Origin: Caldicoprobacter guelmensis
GTDB taxonomy: Bacteria > Bacillota > Clostridia > Caldicoprobacterales > Caldicoprobacteraceae
NCBI RefSeq assembly: GCF_016908415.1
Contig: NZ_JAFBDW010000001.1
Span: 310,001 to 374,000, forward strand
Length of the DNA: 64,000 nt
Reading direction: 5' to 3'
A program made the translations under genes and the position numbers. Under the pieces are notes generated by a model, which had not been told where the DNA came from, made no database searches, and saw nothing but the letters and a program-made list of their open reading frames with translations. Positions 9,209 to 17,695 of this stretch are shown in pieces. Every line of letters begins with the position of its first letter. The stretch's first letter is position 1.

Positions 9209-9790
9209 TCATAACGATGATGAATTGTATCCAGCATAAAACGCTTTTAAATTGACCTCTGCTGTTTTAGGAGGTACAACCATTTTTATCGCTTTTTCCC
9301 AAGCTTCAGACCCAATACCTAGCACCTTTGCCAGTACGCCTATTAAAGCCATATTGGTCACCTTTATGTTTCCCAGCTCTCTTGCAACGGCCAAAGCATC
9401 AAAGAATATTACATTGGGGCAAACTTCACGAATCCTACCTTCTAAATCTTTGGGGTACTCGTAGGTCCCCATTATCACCGGCATAGGCTCTATTTCCTGC
9501 AAATTTATTACAGCTCTGCCTTCTTCCTTCAAAAAATGTATCCACCGCAGCGCCTCCATCTTTTCAAAAGCCAGCAGTATGTCAGCAGTACCCGGCTCCA
9601 CCAGTGGAGAAAACACCTTTGTGCCGTATCTTACATGCGTGACCACGCTGCCCCCTCTCTGTGCCATGCCATGAACCTCAGATATCTTGACATCGTATCC
9701 TAAATCCATAAATAGGCTCCCCAATACCTTGCTGGCAAGAAGGGTCCCTTGTCCGCCAACACCTACTATGAGTATGCTTTTGGTATCCAT
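9209..9790 (-). CDS. iorB: indolepyruvate:ferredoxin oxidoreductase beta subunit
   Basis: Small subunit (193 residues) of the enzyme that oxidatively decarboxylates aryl pyruvates to aryl-acetyl-CoA with ferredoxin reduction. It is a pyruvate ferredoxin/flavodoxin oxidoreductase gamma-type domain: ILIVGVGGQGTLLASKVLG at the N-terminus, then HGMAQRGGSVVTHVR. The ATG at 9790 lies one base beyond the iorA stop and has a purine-rich ribosome site within the end of iorA, so it is coupled to it. A GTG nine bases upstream is in frame but less likely. Confidence 0.93.
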   Translation of the reverse strand: MDTKSILIVGVGGQGTLLASKVLGSLFMDLGYDVKISEVHGMAQRGGSVVTHVRYGTKVFSPLVEPGTADILLAFEKMEALRWIHFLKEEGRAVINLQEIEPMPVIMGTYEYPKDLEGRIREVCPNVIFFDALAVARELGNIKVTNMALIGVLAKVLGIGSEAWEKAIKMVVPPKTAEVNLKAFYAGYNSSSL

Positions 9791-9791
9791 A

Positions 9792-11519
9792 TTACTCACC
9801 TACCCCTCTTATTGCACCAAATTTGCAAACCTTAACGCACAACCCACATCCATTGCATAGAGCCTGGTTGATGTACATACCATCTGGCTTTTTCTCAATG
9901 GCAGGACAACCCAGACGCAGGCAAAGGCCACAAAGCCGACAAGCACCCACATCGATGGATAGAGGGGCCTTCACCTCCTTGGACAGCAGAGCACATAGGC
10001 GCCGTGCAATGACCACTGAGGGCTCCTCCCTCTGCGTTTCCTCCTTAAGCACCCTTTCCACCTCTTCTAGGTCAAAGGGGTCAACCACCCTAACGTGCTC
10101 TATTCCTATAGCTCTTACCAAGTTCACCAGGTTAAGAGGCGGCACAACATCACCCTTGAGTGTACGTCCTGTTCCTGGATGGTCTTGATGTCCCGTCATG
10201 CCGGTGGTAGAGTTATCAAGTATGACTATGGTGGAAGCTCCTCGGTTATACACTATGTCTATAAGCCCTGTGATCCCAGAGTGTATAAATGTAGAATCGC
10301 CAATGACAGCCACTAGCTTATGAGAGAAGTCCCTGCCTCGAGCCTTTTCCATTCCGTGAGCCATGCCCACACTAGCTCCCATACACACACACGTGTCAAT
10401 AGCCTCCAGTGGCGGCAAAGCTCCCAAAGTATAGCACCCAATATCTCCTGTCGCATGAAGCCTTAGCTTTTTCATGACGTAATATATACCCCTATGAGGA
10501 CAACCAGGGCACATAACAGGTGGCCGTGGCGGAAGGTCCTGCACCGGCCTTACATTGAGTACCTTGCCCGCGATTCTTTCTAATATAATGTTGGCGCTCA
10601 ATTCGCCCTGTACAGGAAAAATCTCCTTACCGGTGACAGGAATCCCCCAGCTTTTAATTTGCTCTTCAAGCACCGGATCAAGTTCCTCTATAATATACAG
10701 CTTTTGTACCTTGCTTGCAAACGACTCAATCAACCTTCGTGGCAGAGGATTTACCATACCCAGCTTTAAAAACGAAGCGTTGGGCAGAGCCTCTTTAGCA
10801 TACTGATATGTTATGCCGCTGGCTATGATGCCTATAGAGATATCCCCCATCTCAACACGGTTAACCCACAAATCATTGGCGGCTTCAGCCAAAGCCTTCA
10901 TACGCTTTTCTACTTCAATATGGCGTTTCCTGGCCATGGCTGGCATCATCACATTTTTATCGGGCAGCTTTTTGTATTCTTTAAGCGGAATATCCACCCT
11001 TTGGCCCAGGGTCACTATGCTTTGTGAGTGGGCAACACGGGTGGTAAGCCTTACAATTACAGGGGTATCGTATCTTTCGCTGAGCTCAAAGGCAAACTTG
11101 ACGAAATCCAAAGCCTCCTGGCTATCAGCAGGTTCTAGCATAGGTACCTGAGACGCACGGGCGTAATAGCGGCTGTCCTGTTCATTTTGGGAGCTGTGCA
11201 TCCCAGGGTCATCTGCCACTACTATGACCAACCCTCCATTGACCCCTGTATAGGAAACGGTAAATAATGGGTCTGCTGCCACATTGAGCCCCACATGTTT
11301 CATCGCTACCATAGCCCTTGCTCCGGCAAATGAAGCGCCAATGGCTACCTCCAAGGCAACTTTTTCATTGGGCGACCACTCGGCATAGATCTCCTCGTAT
11401 TTAGCGGCAAACTCAGTAATTTCCGTGCTGGGAGTGCCAGGATAGGCCGCTACCACCCTCACCCCCGCTTCGTATGCTCCCCTTGCAATTGCCTCATTCC
11501 CTAACATCAACCTCTTCAC
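9792..11519 (-). CDS. iorA: indolepyruvate:ferredoxin oxidoreductase alpha subunit
   Basis: Catalytic subunit (575 residues) using thiamine diphosphate and iron-sulfur clusters. The N-terminal transketolase-like region begins LMLGNEAIARGAYEAGV and AAYPGTPSTEI; the TPP-binding domain has GDIGCYTLGALPP and VIGDSTFIHSGITG with GMTGHQDHPGTG; the C-terminus has a ferredoxin-like segment with CRLCGLC and CNGCGLCVKVC for two 4Fe-4S clusters. Length fits IorA (about 580-600). First gene of the iorA-iorB-paaK-ACT-alr-fthC run. A second iorA begins at 63894 on the other strand. Confidence 0.95.
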   Translation of the reverse strand: MKRLMLGNEAIARGAYEAGVRVVAAYPGTPSTEITEFAAKYEEIYAEWSPNEKVALEVAIGASFAGARAMVAMKHVGLNVAADPLFTVSYTGVNGGLVIVVADDPGMHSSQNEQDSRYYARASQVPMLEPADSQEALDFVKFAFELSERYDTPVIVRLTTRVAHSQSIVTLGQRVDIPLKEYKKLPDKNVMMPAMARKRHIEVEKRMKALAEAANDLWVNRVEMGDISIGIIASGITYQYAKEALPNASFLKLGMVNPLPRRLIESFASKVQKLYIIEELDPVLEEQIKSWGIPVTGKEIFPVQGELSANIILERIAGKVLNVRPVQDLPPRPPVMCPGCPHRGIYYVMKKLRLHATGDIGCYTLGALPPLEAIDTCVCMGASVGMAHGMEKARGRDFSHKLVAVIGDSTFIHSGITGLIDIVYNRGASTIVILDNSTTGMTGHQDHPGTGRTLKGDVVPPLNLVNLVRAIGIEHVRVVDPFDLEEVERVLKEETQREEPSVVIARRLCALLSKEVKAPLSIDVGACRLCGLCLRLGCPAIEKKPDGMYINQALCNGCGLCVKVCKFGAIRGVGE

Positions 11520-11673
11520 GCTATCCCTCCAACATTTTTACAATCCTATTTTTCAATGATGTTGAGGTTTCATTCTTTATGAGGGTTTATATACACCTTG
11601 TATGCAATAATTATACTTTTAAATTATAAATCAACCCATTAAAAAAAGGAAGGCCTAAACGCCACTTTTTAAA

Positions 11674-11708
11674 CAAAAAGGGGCATGCCCTTTACGGGGC
11701 ATACCCCT
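11674..11708 (-). terminator. rho-independent terminator
   Basis: Hairpin with arms AGGGGTATGCCC and GGGCATGCCCCT on the minus strand followed by TTTTTGTTT. It lies just after the DUF1540 gene and separates it from the iorA operon, whose promoter should lie in the AT-rich bases 11520-11670 between them. Confidence 0.85.
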
Positions 11709-11732
11709 CATCGACTTTAAACAAATCAATGC

Positions 11733-11906
11733 TTATTTATGAACAAAAGTGGCACAATCGGTTTCCTGAGTGGTTCGAGCGTTTCGCGGTTGAATCTCGA
11801 TTTTGGCAGCACCGCAATAATCACCATCCATGTGGTAATGACAAGTATTTACCACACACTTTACCCCAGAAAGAGGCTGATTCCTTTTTTCCACTCGGCC
11901 TTCCAT
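11733..11906 (-). CDS. DUF1540 small cysteine-rich protein
   Basis: A 57-residue protein with the DUF1540 pattern: VKCVVNTCHYHMDGDYC, AAKIEIQP and a last Cys near the C-terminus (TDCATF), i.e. four cysteines spaced as for a metal site. The biochemical role of DUF1540 proteins is not established to my knowledge; they are frequent in spore-forming Clostridia. ATG at 11906 is chosen since GGAGGAGG lies 8 nt before it; the frame also opens at a TTG 18 bases upstream. It has its own terminator. Confidence 0.82.
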   Translation of the reverse strand: MEGRVEKRNQPLSGVKCVVNTCHYHMDGDYCGAAKIEIQPRNARTTQETDCATFVHK

Positions 11907-11984
11907 TACACATCCCTCCTCCAAAAAGTTCTCTATATTAGATTTAGTATTTTAGGAGGGTTTTATTCGCAAAATCAACTTTAC

Positions 11985-12623
11985 TCAAAAAAAGTGTTCC
12001 TCCACCATAGCACAAAGGGCATGGTAAACCGGCAAATGCAATTCTTGAACCTTAGGTGTAGAGTCGGCCGGCACCCGTATGGTTACGTCACATAAGTCCT
12101 TCAGCCTTCCCCCACTTTTTCCCGTAAAACCAATGGTCTTAAGGCCCAGAACGCCGGCTAAATAGGCCGCATATAAGATATTAGGAGAATTGCCCGATGT
12201 CGTCAGCCCAATAAACACATCACCAGGCCTGCCGTACCCTAAAACCTGTTGGGCAAAAACCAAGTCTGGGTCAACGTCGTTGACAAAAGCGGTAAAGATT
12301 GAAGACTGAGAAGTCAAGGCAATAGCCGGCAGCGCCCCTTGGAGCTTTTCAGCCAATATACTTCCTAGAGAAGTATTTTTATTCAGTAGAAGCTGTTTAG
12401 TAGTATCAGGAAGCACTCTTTTTTTCATAAACCCTTTCATCAGCTCGCCCACTATGTGCTCTGCATCGGCAGCACTTCCTCCGTTTCCTGCTATCAAGAC
12501 CTTATTCCCTTTTTGATAGCACTCAACTAAAATTTCGTATGCCCTTAAGATATCCTCTCTGCATTCTTTTAAAGCAGGATACCTATCCATTAACTCTTGA
12601 AAAATGTTCATGGGATTCCCCAT
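11985..12623 (-). CDS. SIS-domain sugar isomerase, GmhA-like
   Basis: Probable sugar-phosphate isomerase or sugar-phosphate-binding protein of 212 residues. The SIS core is visible as VLIAGNGGSAADAEHIVGELMKG (split here: AGNGGSAADAEHI near residue 50), GDVFIGLTTSGNSPNIL, and GLKTIGFTGKSGG, as in phosphoheptose isomerases. The substrate cannot be read from sequence; a Firmicute without heptose lipopolysaccharide may use it for another sugar. ATG at 12623 has GGAGG 7 nt upstream, and that site overlaps the end of the ROK gene, so the two are one operon. Confidence 0.85.
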   Translation of the reverse strand: MGNPMNIFQELMDRYPALKECREDILRAYEILVECYQKGNKVLIAGNGGSAADAEHIVGELMKGFMKKRVLPDTTKQLLLNKNTSLGSILAEKLQGALPAIALTSQSSIFTAFVNDVDPDLVFAQQVLGYGRPGDVFIGLTTSGNSPNILYAAYLAGVLGLKTIGFTGKSGGRLKDLCDVTIRVPADSTPKVQELHLPVYHALCAMVEEHFF

Positions 12624-12636
12624 CAGAAAACCTCCT

Positions 12637-13608
12637 CTATACAATACCCATAGCTACACATAAACTTGACAGATCTCCTATTCTTTCGCCCAATCCGGCT
12701 GGTAATATTTGGCATGCCTGATAAGAAGAAGGCAACGCCTCGGCTTTTAAAACTTCCTCTGCTGCAGGCTGAATGAATTCTCGACACCTTGCAAATATGC
12801 CACCCAGTATTATGCGCTCAGGATTCAATATATCGATAAGTATAGCCAGTCCCATACCCAAGTACCTTCCACTGGTCTGCAAGATGTGAATTGCAACGGG
12901 ATCACCCTGAAAAGCAGCCAGCCCTACATCTGCAGCCGTAATAGTATTGGCTTTTTCTTCGGTGGGACAAAATGCAACCTTTTCCCCACGCCTTAACCTG
13001 GATATGATTTCATGACGGGCCAGTTGCACAATTCCCCCACCGCTGCAAAAACCTTCAAAAGAACCCGCCTTGCCGTATCCTACAGGTCCATCAGGCGCAA
13101 GCCTTATATGCCCTACTTCTCCTGCCATATCACTGGCTCCCCTATAAAGCCTCCCATTTATTATCAGTCCAGCCCCTAACCCTGTCCCAAATGTGAGGAA
13201 TATCATATTGTTGCAACCGCGTCCAGCACCAAACTTCCATTCTGCAACAGCGCATGCATTAGCATCGTTCTCTAGAAAAACATCCTTTTTAAACCTGTCC
13301 TTTAATATGTCTACTATAGGAATTTCGTCCCAGCCTGGCAGATTGGGTGGTGACAGTATAAGCCCCCTTTTTGTATCAAGAGGCCCTCCACAGCTGATTC
13401 CTACACTTCTCACATCATCTATACTAACAGACAGCTCGTCCAATATAGTATCAGCAGTTTGGATTATTTTCTCAATGACTCCATAAGGCCCCCCCTGTTC
13501 ACGGGTGGGAAAGGCATATCGTTTGTATATCCTACCGTTTTCATCACCCAACACGACAGCGCATTTGGTACCACCAATGTCTATACCTAATAGATAGCCA
13601 TCTTTCAT
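12637..13608 (-). CDS. ROK-family sugar kinase lacking the usual zinc motif
   Basis: Cytoplasmic sugar kinase of 323 residues. The N-terminal ATP loop LLGIDIGGTKCAVVLGD and the catalytic-Asp segment ENDANACAVAEW are clear, and FLTFGTGLGAGLIINGRLYRG and EVGHIRL follow. Where most ROK proteins have a CxCGxxGCxE zinc site, this one reads GYGKAGSFEGFCSGGG, so most ligands are missing. That subgroup exists but its sugar specificity is not clear to me. It is upstream of and coupled to the SIS isomerase; together they look like a two-step sugar entry module. Confidence 0.85.
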   Translation of the reverse strand: MKDGYLLGIDIGGTKCAVVLGDENGRIYKRYAFPTREQGGPYGVIEKIIQTADTILDELSVSIDDVRSVGISCGGPLDTKRGLILSPPNLPGWDEIPIVDILKDRFKKDVFLENDANACAVAEWKFGAGRGCNNMIFLTFGTGLGAGLIINGRLYRGASDMAGEVGHIRLAPDGPVGYGKAGSFEGFCSGGGIVQLARHEIISRLRRGEKVAFCPTEEKANTITAADVGLAAFQGDPVAIHILQTSGRYLGMGLAILIDILNPERIILGGIFARCREFIQPAAEEVLKAEALPSSYQACQILPAGLGERIGDLSSLCVAMGIV

Positions 13609-13635
13609 ACGCCAATTCCCCTTCCCCGAAGCTTA

Positions 13636-13677
13636 AAAAATTAAAGGGGAGGGGACATTACACCCTCCCCCTCTTTT
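13636..13677 (-). terminator. rho-independent terminator
   Basis: GC-rich inverted repeat (GGGGAGGG against CCCTCCCC with a short loop) followed on the minus strand by TTTAATTTTTT. It lies downstream of the Gfo/Idh dehydrogenase and separates it from the ROK-SIS pair. Confidence 0.75.
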
Positions 13678-13690
13678 ATATTTAGTGCGC

Positions 13691-14785
13691 TCATTCTTCA
13701 AAATATATAGCCTTTCCTGTCTTGGCTGACTGGTATATAGCCTCGAGGATCTCGGTTACAACCAATGCCTCTTCGGGTTTCACCCGCGGCTCGGTATCGT
13801 TTATTATACACTCGATCCACAATCTGGCTTCCTTATCACCAGGTGACTCAACTGCACTAGCATCATAGAAGTCTACGCCAGAAGCGTCAAGCCCTGGTTT
13901 GGTTATATACAGCTTGCCGTATTTTTCTCCGTTTATGCGCAGGCCATCCCACATATCAGCTCCCGCTTCAGTCCCGCACAGGGTGGTCTTGGCTTCGCCC
14001 ACCATCAAAGTGTTCAATGCCCAACTGGCTTCCAAAATGATGGTCGCACCGTTTTGCATGACTATGAAGCCAAACGCCGAATCCTCCACAGTAAACTTCT
14101 TGGGATCCCATGGCCCCCAGGCATTAGCAGCGTTTTCACGTTGAGAAAGCTTGTGATATACAGTACCCATGACGCTCTTTACTTTATAGTTATTCATCAT
14201 CCACAGCGTCAGGTCCAAAGCATGGGTACCTATATCGATGAGCGGTCCTCCACCCTGTTCCTCCTCATCCAGGAATACGCCCCACGTGGGAACTGCACGG
14301 CGCCTTACGGCATGAGCTTTTGCAAAGTATATCTCACCCAATTCTCCGTTCCTGCACAGGGTATACAGGTATTCCGAATCCGGCCTGAAGCGATTTTGAT
14401 AGCCAATGGTCAATTTTTTGCCCGTACGCTTAGCAGTTTCAACCATTTTGCGAGCATCGGCTGCCGTCTTAGCCATTGGCTTCTCGCACATGACGTGTTT
14501 GCCCGCTTCAAGGGCGTCAACTGTTATGTACCCGTGCGACTTATTGGGAGTACATATATGTACTACATCTATTGATTTATCCTCTAAAAGTTTTCTGTAG
14601 TCAGTATAAACCTTAGCATCTTTTGAACCGTATTTAGCGGCAGCTTTTTGGGCCCTTTCCTCTATAATGTCACAGAACCCTACCATCTCAACGCAGTCTA
14701 GCTTAGCCAATCCTGGCATGTGTTTGCCGTTGGCTATTCCCCCGCATCCTATAATTCCTACTCTCACCTTATCTTTTAAGATCAT
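13691..14785 (-). CDS. Gfo/Idh/MocA-family oxidoreductase
   Basis: NAD(P)-dependent sugar or cyclitol dehydrogenase of 364 residues. Residues 5-125 are a Rossmann domain (VGIIGCGGIANGKHMPGL, then CTPNKSHGYITVDALEAGKH and MCEKPMA with the conserved Lys). The C-terminal alpha/beta domain contains GGGPLIDIGTHALDL with the usual catalytic His region. The exact substrate is not predictable. It is a single-gene unit with a terminator downstream and glycerate kinase just upstream on the same strand (75 bp gap). Confidence 0.9.
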   Translation of the reverse strand: MILKDKVRVGIIGCGGIANGKHMPGLAKLDCVEMVGFCDIIEERAQKAAAKYGSKDAKVYTDYRKLLEDKSIDVVHICTPNKSHGYITVDALEAGKHVMCEKPMAKTAADARKMVETAKRTGKKLTIGYQNRFRPDSEYLYTLCRNGELGEIYFAKAHAVRRRAVPTWGVFLDEEEQGGGPLIDIGTHALDLTLWMMNNYKVKSVMGTVYHKLSQRENAANAWGPWDPKKFTVEDSAFGFIVMQNGATIILEASWALNTLMVGEAKTTLCGTEAGADMWDGLRINGEKYGKLYITKPGLDASGVDFYDASAVESPGDKEARLWIECIINDTEPRVKPEEALVVTEILEAIYQSAKTGKAIYFEE

Positions 14786-14860
14786 TGTTGAACCCTCCTC
14801 ACTTATAATGGTAAAATTACCTCTTACATCTTAAGATATTACCACATCGAAGACCTTTTT

Positions 14861-16045
14861 TCAACAGCTCAAATTCTTTGATAATTTATCGGAGTCGTAG
14901 GGTCGATTAAGCTCCATCCCAAGCTTTATAAACCTGAACATCCTGTCAGCAGCGTCTTTTAAAAGCTCTTGAGCCCTATCAATGGCCTCATCCAGCGACA
15001 TAGGAGCATTCACGGTGGGCATAATACTATATATCCCATAGTCGTATACTTTTTGTGCCCCTGGGCCCATCCCTCCTACTATAGCAACTACTTTAATCCC
15101 TTTATGCTTACAACGTTTAGCTATTCCCACAGGCACCTTGCCGTATACAGATTGCCCATCAATCCTGCCCTCGCCAGTTATAACAAGGTCCGCTCCCTCG
15201 ATCAGCTCATCAAACTTCACATAGTCAAGAACGGTATCAATCCCCGGCTTTAGTACGGCTCCAAAGAAGGCTACCAATGCAGCCCCAAGCCCCCCTGCCG
15301 CTCCCGAACCCGGGACCTTGCTCATATCCATCCCTGTGGTCTCTTTGATTAGCCGTTCATAGTTTTTCATTCCCGACTCCAAAATATCGAAGTTCTCTTC
15401 AGTTACCCCTTTTTGTGGGCCATACACGGCGGTGGCGCCATGAGGTCCTGTGAGGGGATTGCTGACATCGCATATGACAGTGATAGTGCTTTCTTTAATC
15501 CATGGATCTATGTCATCTATGATGATCCTATCAATAAATTGCAGATACTTGCCACCAAATCCCACTTCCTTGCCCGACCTGTCCAGAAATTTAACCCCCA
15601 ACGCCTGAGCAGCGCCGATCCCGCCATCGTTGGTGGCACTACCCCCTATTCCTATAATGAAGTCCCGGATGCCTTCATCTAGGGCCGCCTTTATGACTTC
15701 TCCCGTACCATAAGTAGTAGCATTCAAGGGATCCCTTTTTTCAGCTGGGACAAGGGGCAGCCCCGATGCTTGAGCCATTTCAATTACCGCTGTTTTACCA
15801 TGAATTATGCCGTATTTGGCTTTGACGCGCATATCAGGTAGCGGGCCCATCACTTCAACCATCCTGTACTCACCTTTGGCGGCCATAACAAGCGCATCCA
15901 CCGTCCCTTCGCCGCCATCGGCAATAGGAACCTTCACCACTTCTAAAGGTGAAAAGTGCCTCCTTGCCACCTCTTCTAAATGTTCGATAACTTCCAGGGA
16001 AGAAAAAGTCCCTTTAAACGAATCGGGCACCAAGACGATCTTCAA
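14861..16045 (-). CDS. glxK: glycerate kinase (type GarK/GlxK)
   Basis: Phosphorylates D-glycerate with ATP, feeding lower glycolysis. The 394-residue protein carries the family landmarks: MKIVLVPDSFKGTFSS at the N-terminus, PIADGGEGTVDAL, IGIGGSATNDGG, GSGAAGGLGAAL near 245, and ITGEGRIDGQS near 285. Length fits (about 380). The start is TTG at 16045 with GAGGGG 8 nt upstream. The last dozen residues (LNRPYDSDKLSKN) extend slightly past the usual end. Confidence 0.93.
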   Translation of the reverse strand: MKIVLVPDSFKGTFSSLEVIEHLEEVARRHFSPLEVVKVPIADGGEGTVDALVMAAKGEYRMVEVMGPLPDMRVKAKYGIIHGKTAVIEMAQASGLPLVPAEKRDPLNATTYGTGEVIKAALDEGIRDFIIGIGGSATNDGGIGAAQALGVKFLDRSGKEVGFGGKYLQFIDRIIIDDIDPWIKESTITVICDVSNPLTGPHGATAVYGPQKGVTEENFDILESGMKNYERLIKETTGMDMSKVPGSGAAGGLGAALVAFFGAVLKPGIDTVLDYVKFDELIEGADLVITGEGRIDGQSVYGKVPVGIAKRCKHKGIKVVAIVGGMGPGAQKVYDYGIYSIMPTVNAPMSLDEAIDRAQELLKDAADRMFRFIKLGMELNRPYDSDKLSKNLSC

Positions 16046-16130
16046 GCTTTACACCCCTCTTTCATAAGCTTTTGTGATACCAAACCCATTCGTTACCCTA
16101 CCTATTTTAAAATGGCAACGAAAGGCATAA

Positions 16131-17495
16131 TCAAGCGCTTTCAAGGGAAAGCGCCACGTCTATCATTAGTGCACATTCTATCCTCTTGCGCTGCATGATG
16201 CAGGCCAGCTCGTTTGGAATGTTAATGCTTCCGTTTGTAAAATAGGCGTTGGCATGACACCCGCCAGAACAAAAATATTTAGCCCAGCAATCCTTGCACT
16301 TTTCCTTTGTCAGGATATTGCACCTTTTAAACCGGTCGGCCCATCCCCTCGGGTCATCTATACCGTTGAATACATCTCCCATTATAAACTGGGGTTGCCC
16401 AACAAATTGATGGCAGGGATAGAAACGCCCCTCAGGCGATACTGCAAGGTATTCAAAGCCTGCCCCACACGCCACAATCCTCCTTTGCACACATGGCCCC
16501 CCGTAAAGGTTTATATTGAAGTGGTAAAACTTAAGCTTATGTCCCGCCTTTATATAATCCACTATTCTTCTGGCCAACCTTTCATACTCGTCAAGAATTA
16601 CGGATATATGTTCATCGGTGATGTGAAATGGCTGACCACTGCCCACCACCGGTTCTATCGATACCTCTTCAAAACCCAATCCAGCTATATGGAAAACATC
16701 CTCAGCAAAGTCTAAATTTCTATTTGTAAACGTCCCCCTTATGTAGTAGTTTTTGCCACCTCTACCGCTTACCAGTTCCTTGGCCAATTCTACAATCTCG
16801 TCGTAGCTTCCCTTTCCGTTTCTGTAGTACCTCATGGCATCATGGACATGTTTCCGCCCATCCAGGCTGATGACAACGTTGTCCATGTTTTCGTTGATAT
16901 AGTCGATCTTTTCCCTATTAAGAAGAGTGCCGTTGGTGGTTATGGTAAAATAGAATTTTTTATTGTAACGTTTCTCAAGCTCCCTACCGTAAGCAACCGC
17001 CTTTTTGATCACATCAAAGTTGAGCAGCGGCTCTCCTCCAAAAAAATCCACCTCTATGTTTTTCCTGTTTCCGGAATTTTGGGCAAGGTACTCCATGGCT
17101 TTAAAAGCCACTTCTTCAGGCATGAGCCTCCTTTGGGAACAGTAGCTGCCTTTAGAGGCAAAGCAGTACTCGCAGCTTAAATTGCAATCGTGTGCCACAT
17201 GAAGGCACAGCGCCTTTAAGCCGTTGTTGTTTTCTAGCTGACGGGAAAGAAATGTTTCGTCTAATTCGGGGCTGTATAGCATTCCCTGCTCTATAAGCCG
17301 CTCAATCTCTTCACACGCCTCTTTAACGCTATCCACCCCAAATTTATCTCCAAACTTCTCAATTGCCCTGTCTGTCGAAAAATCATACGGAAACGCCTTT
17401 AAGATTTCGTATGTAAGCCTGTCAAGGCTGTGCACACTCCCGCTGTTGATATCTACAGCGATGTAAAGCCCATTCATCTCAAAAGCATGTACCAC
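16131..17495 (-). CDS. radical SAM/SPASM maturase, SCIFF-peptide type
   Basis: Radical SAM enzyme of 454 residues that in its family forms thioether crosslinks in the Cys-rich SCIFF peptide. The N-terminus (VHAFEMNGLYIAVDINSGSV) resembles the SCIFF maturase PqqD/RRE-like region; the SAM cluster motif is CNLSCEYC near residue 103, with FFGGEPLLNFD after it. The SPASM region supplies auxiliary cluster cysteines: CGAGFEYLAVSPEGRFYPC, then CKDCWAKYFCSGGCHANAYF and a final C near residue 437. GTG start with AAGGGGG about 10 nt upstream. No SCIFF-like peptide is encoded in the 200 bp on either side, which is unusual because the precursor normally precedes the maturase. Confidence 0.88.
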   Translation of the reverse strand: MVHAFEMNGLYIAVDINSGSVHSLDRLTYEILKAFPYDFSTDRAIEKFGDKFGVDSVKEACEEIERLIEQGMLYSPELDETFLSRQLENNNGLKALCLHVAHDCNLSCEYCFASKGSYCSQRRLMPEEVAFKAMEYLAQNSGNRKNIEVDFFGGEPLLNFDVIKKAVAYGRELEKRYNKKFYFTITTNGTLLNREKIDYINENMDNVVISLDGRKHVHDAMRYYRNGKGSYDEIVELAKELVSGRGGKNYYIRGTFTNRNLDFAEDVFHIAGLGFEEVSIEPVVGSGQPFHITDEHISVILDEYERLARRIVDYIKAGHKLKFYHFNINLYGGPCVQRRIVACGAGFEYLAVSPEGRFYPCHQFVGQPQFIMGDVFNGIDDPRGWADRFKRCNILTKEKCKDCWAKYFCSGGCHANAYFTNGSINIPNELACIMQRKRIECALMIDVALSLESA

Positions 17496-17609
17496 TCTTA
17501 AGTTTCCCCCTTACATAAAACATTATAAATAAGAGCCTATCATCTGCTGTTAGGCAGCAAGTTATAATACCAAGTTAATGATATCACCAAATACCAAACT
17601 TGTCTATTG

Positions 17610-17654
17610 AAAACAAAAACAGAGGAGAACATCTAACTTTAAAACATTCTCCCC
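17610..17654 (-). terminator. rho-independent terminator
   Basis: On the minus strand GGGGAGAATGT pairs with ATGTTCTCC (one stretch includes G-T pairs), followed by TGTTTTTGTTTT. It ends the glucokinase transcript. Confidence 0.65.
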
Positions 17655-17695
17655 CGGGTTTATTCAAAATGTGTAATTTTAGCAGCCGTATCAAT

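Noticed and set aside
16134..16155. Hairpin (GAAAGCGC arms) at the 3' end of the radical SAM gene as a terminator
   Set aside because: The stem is good but no T-run follows, so termination is not supported; it overlaps coding sequence.
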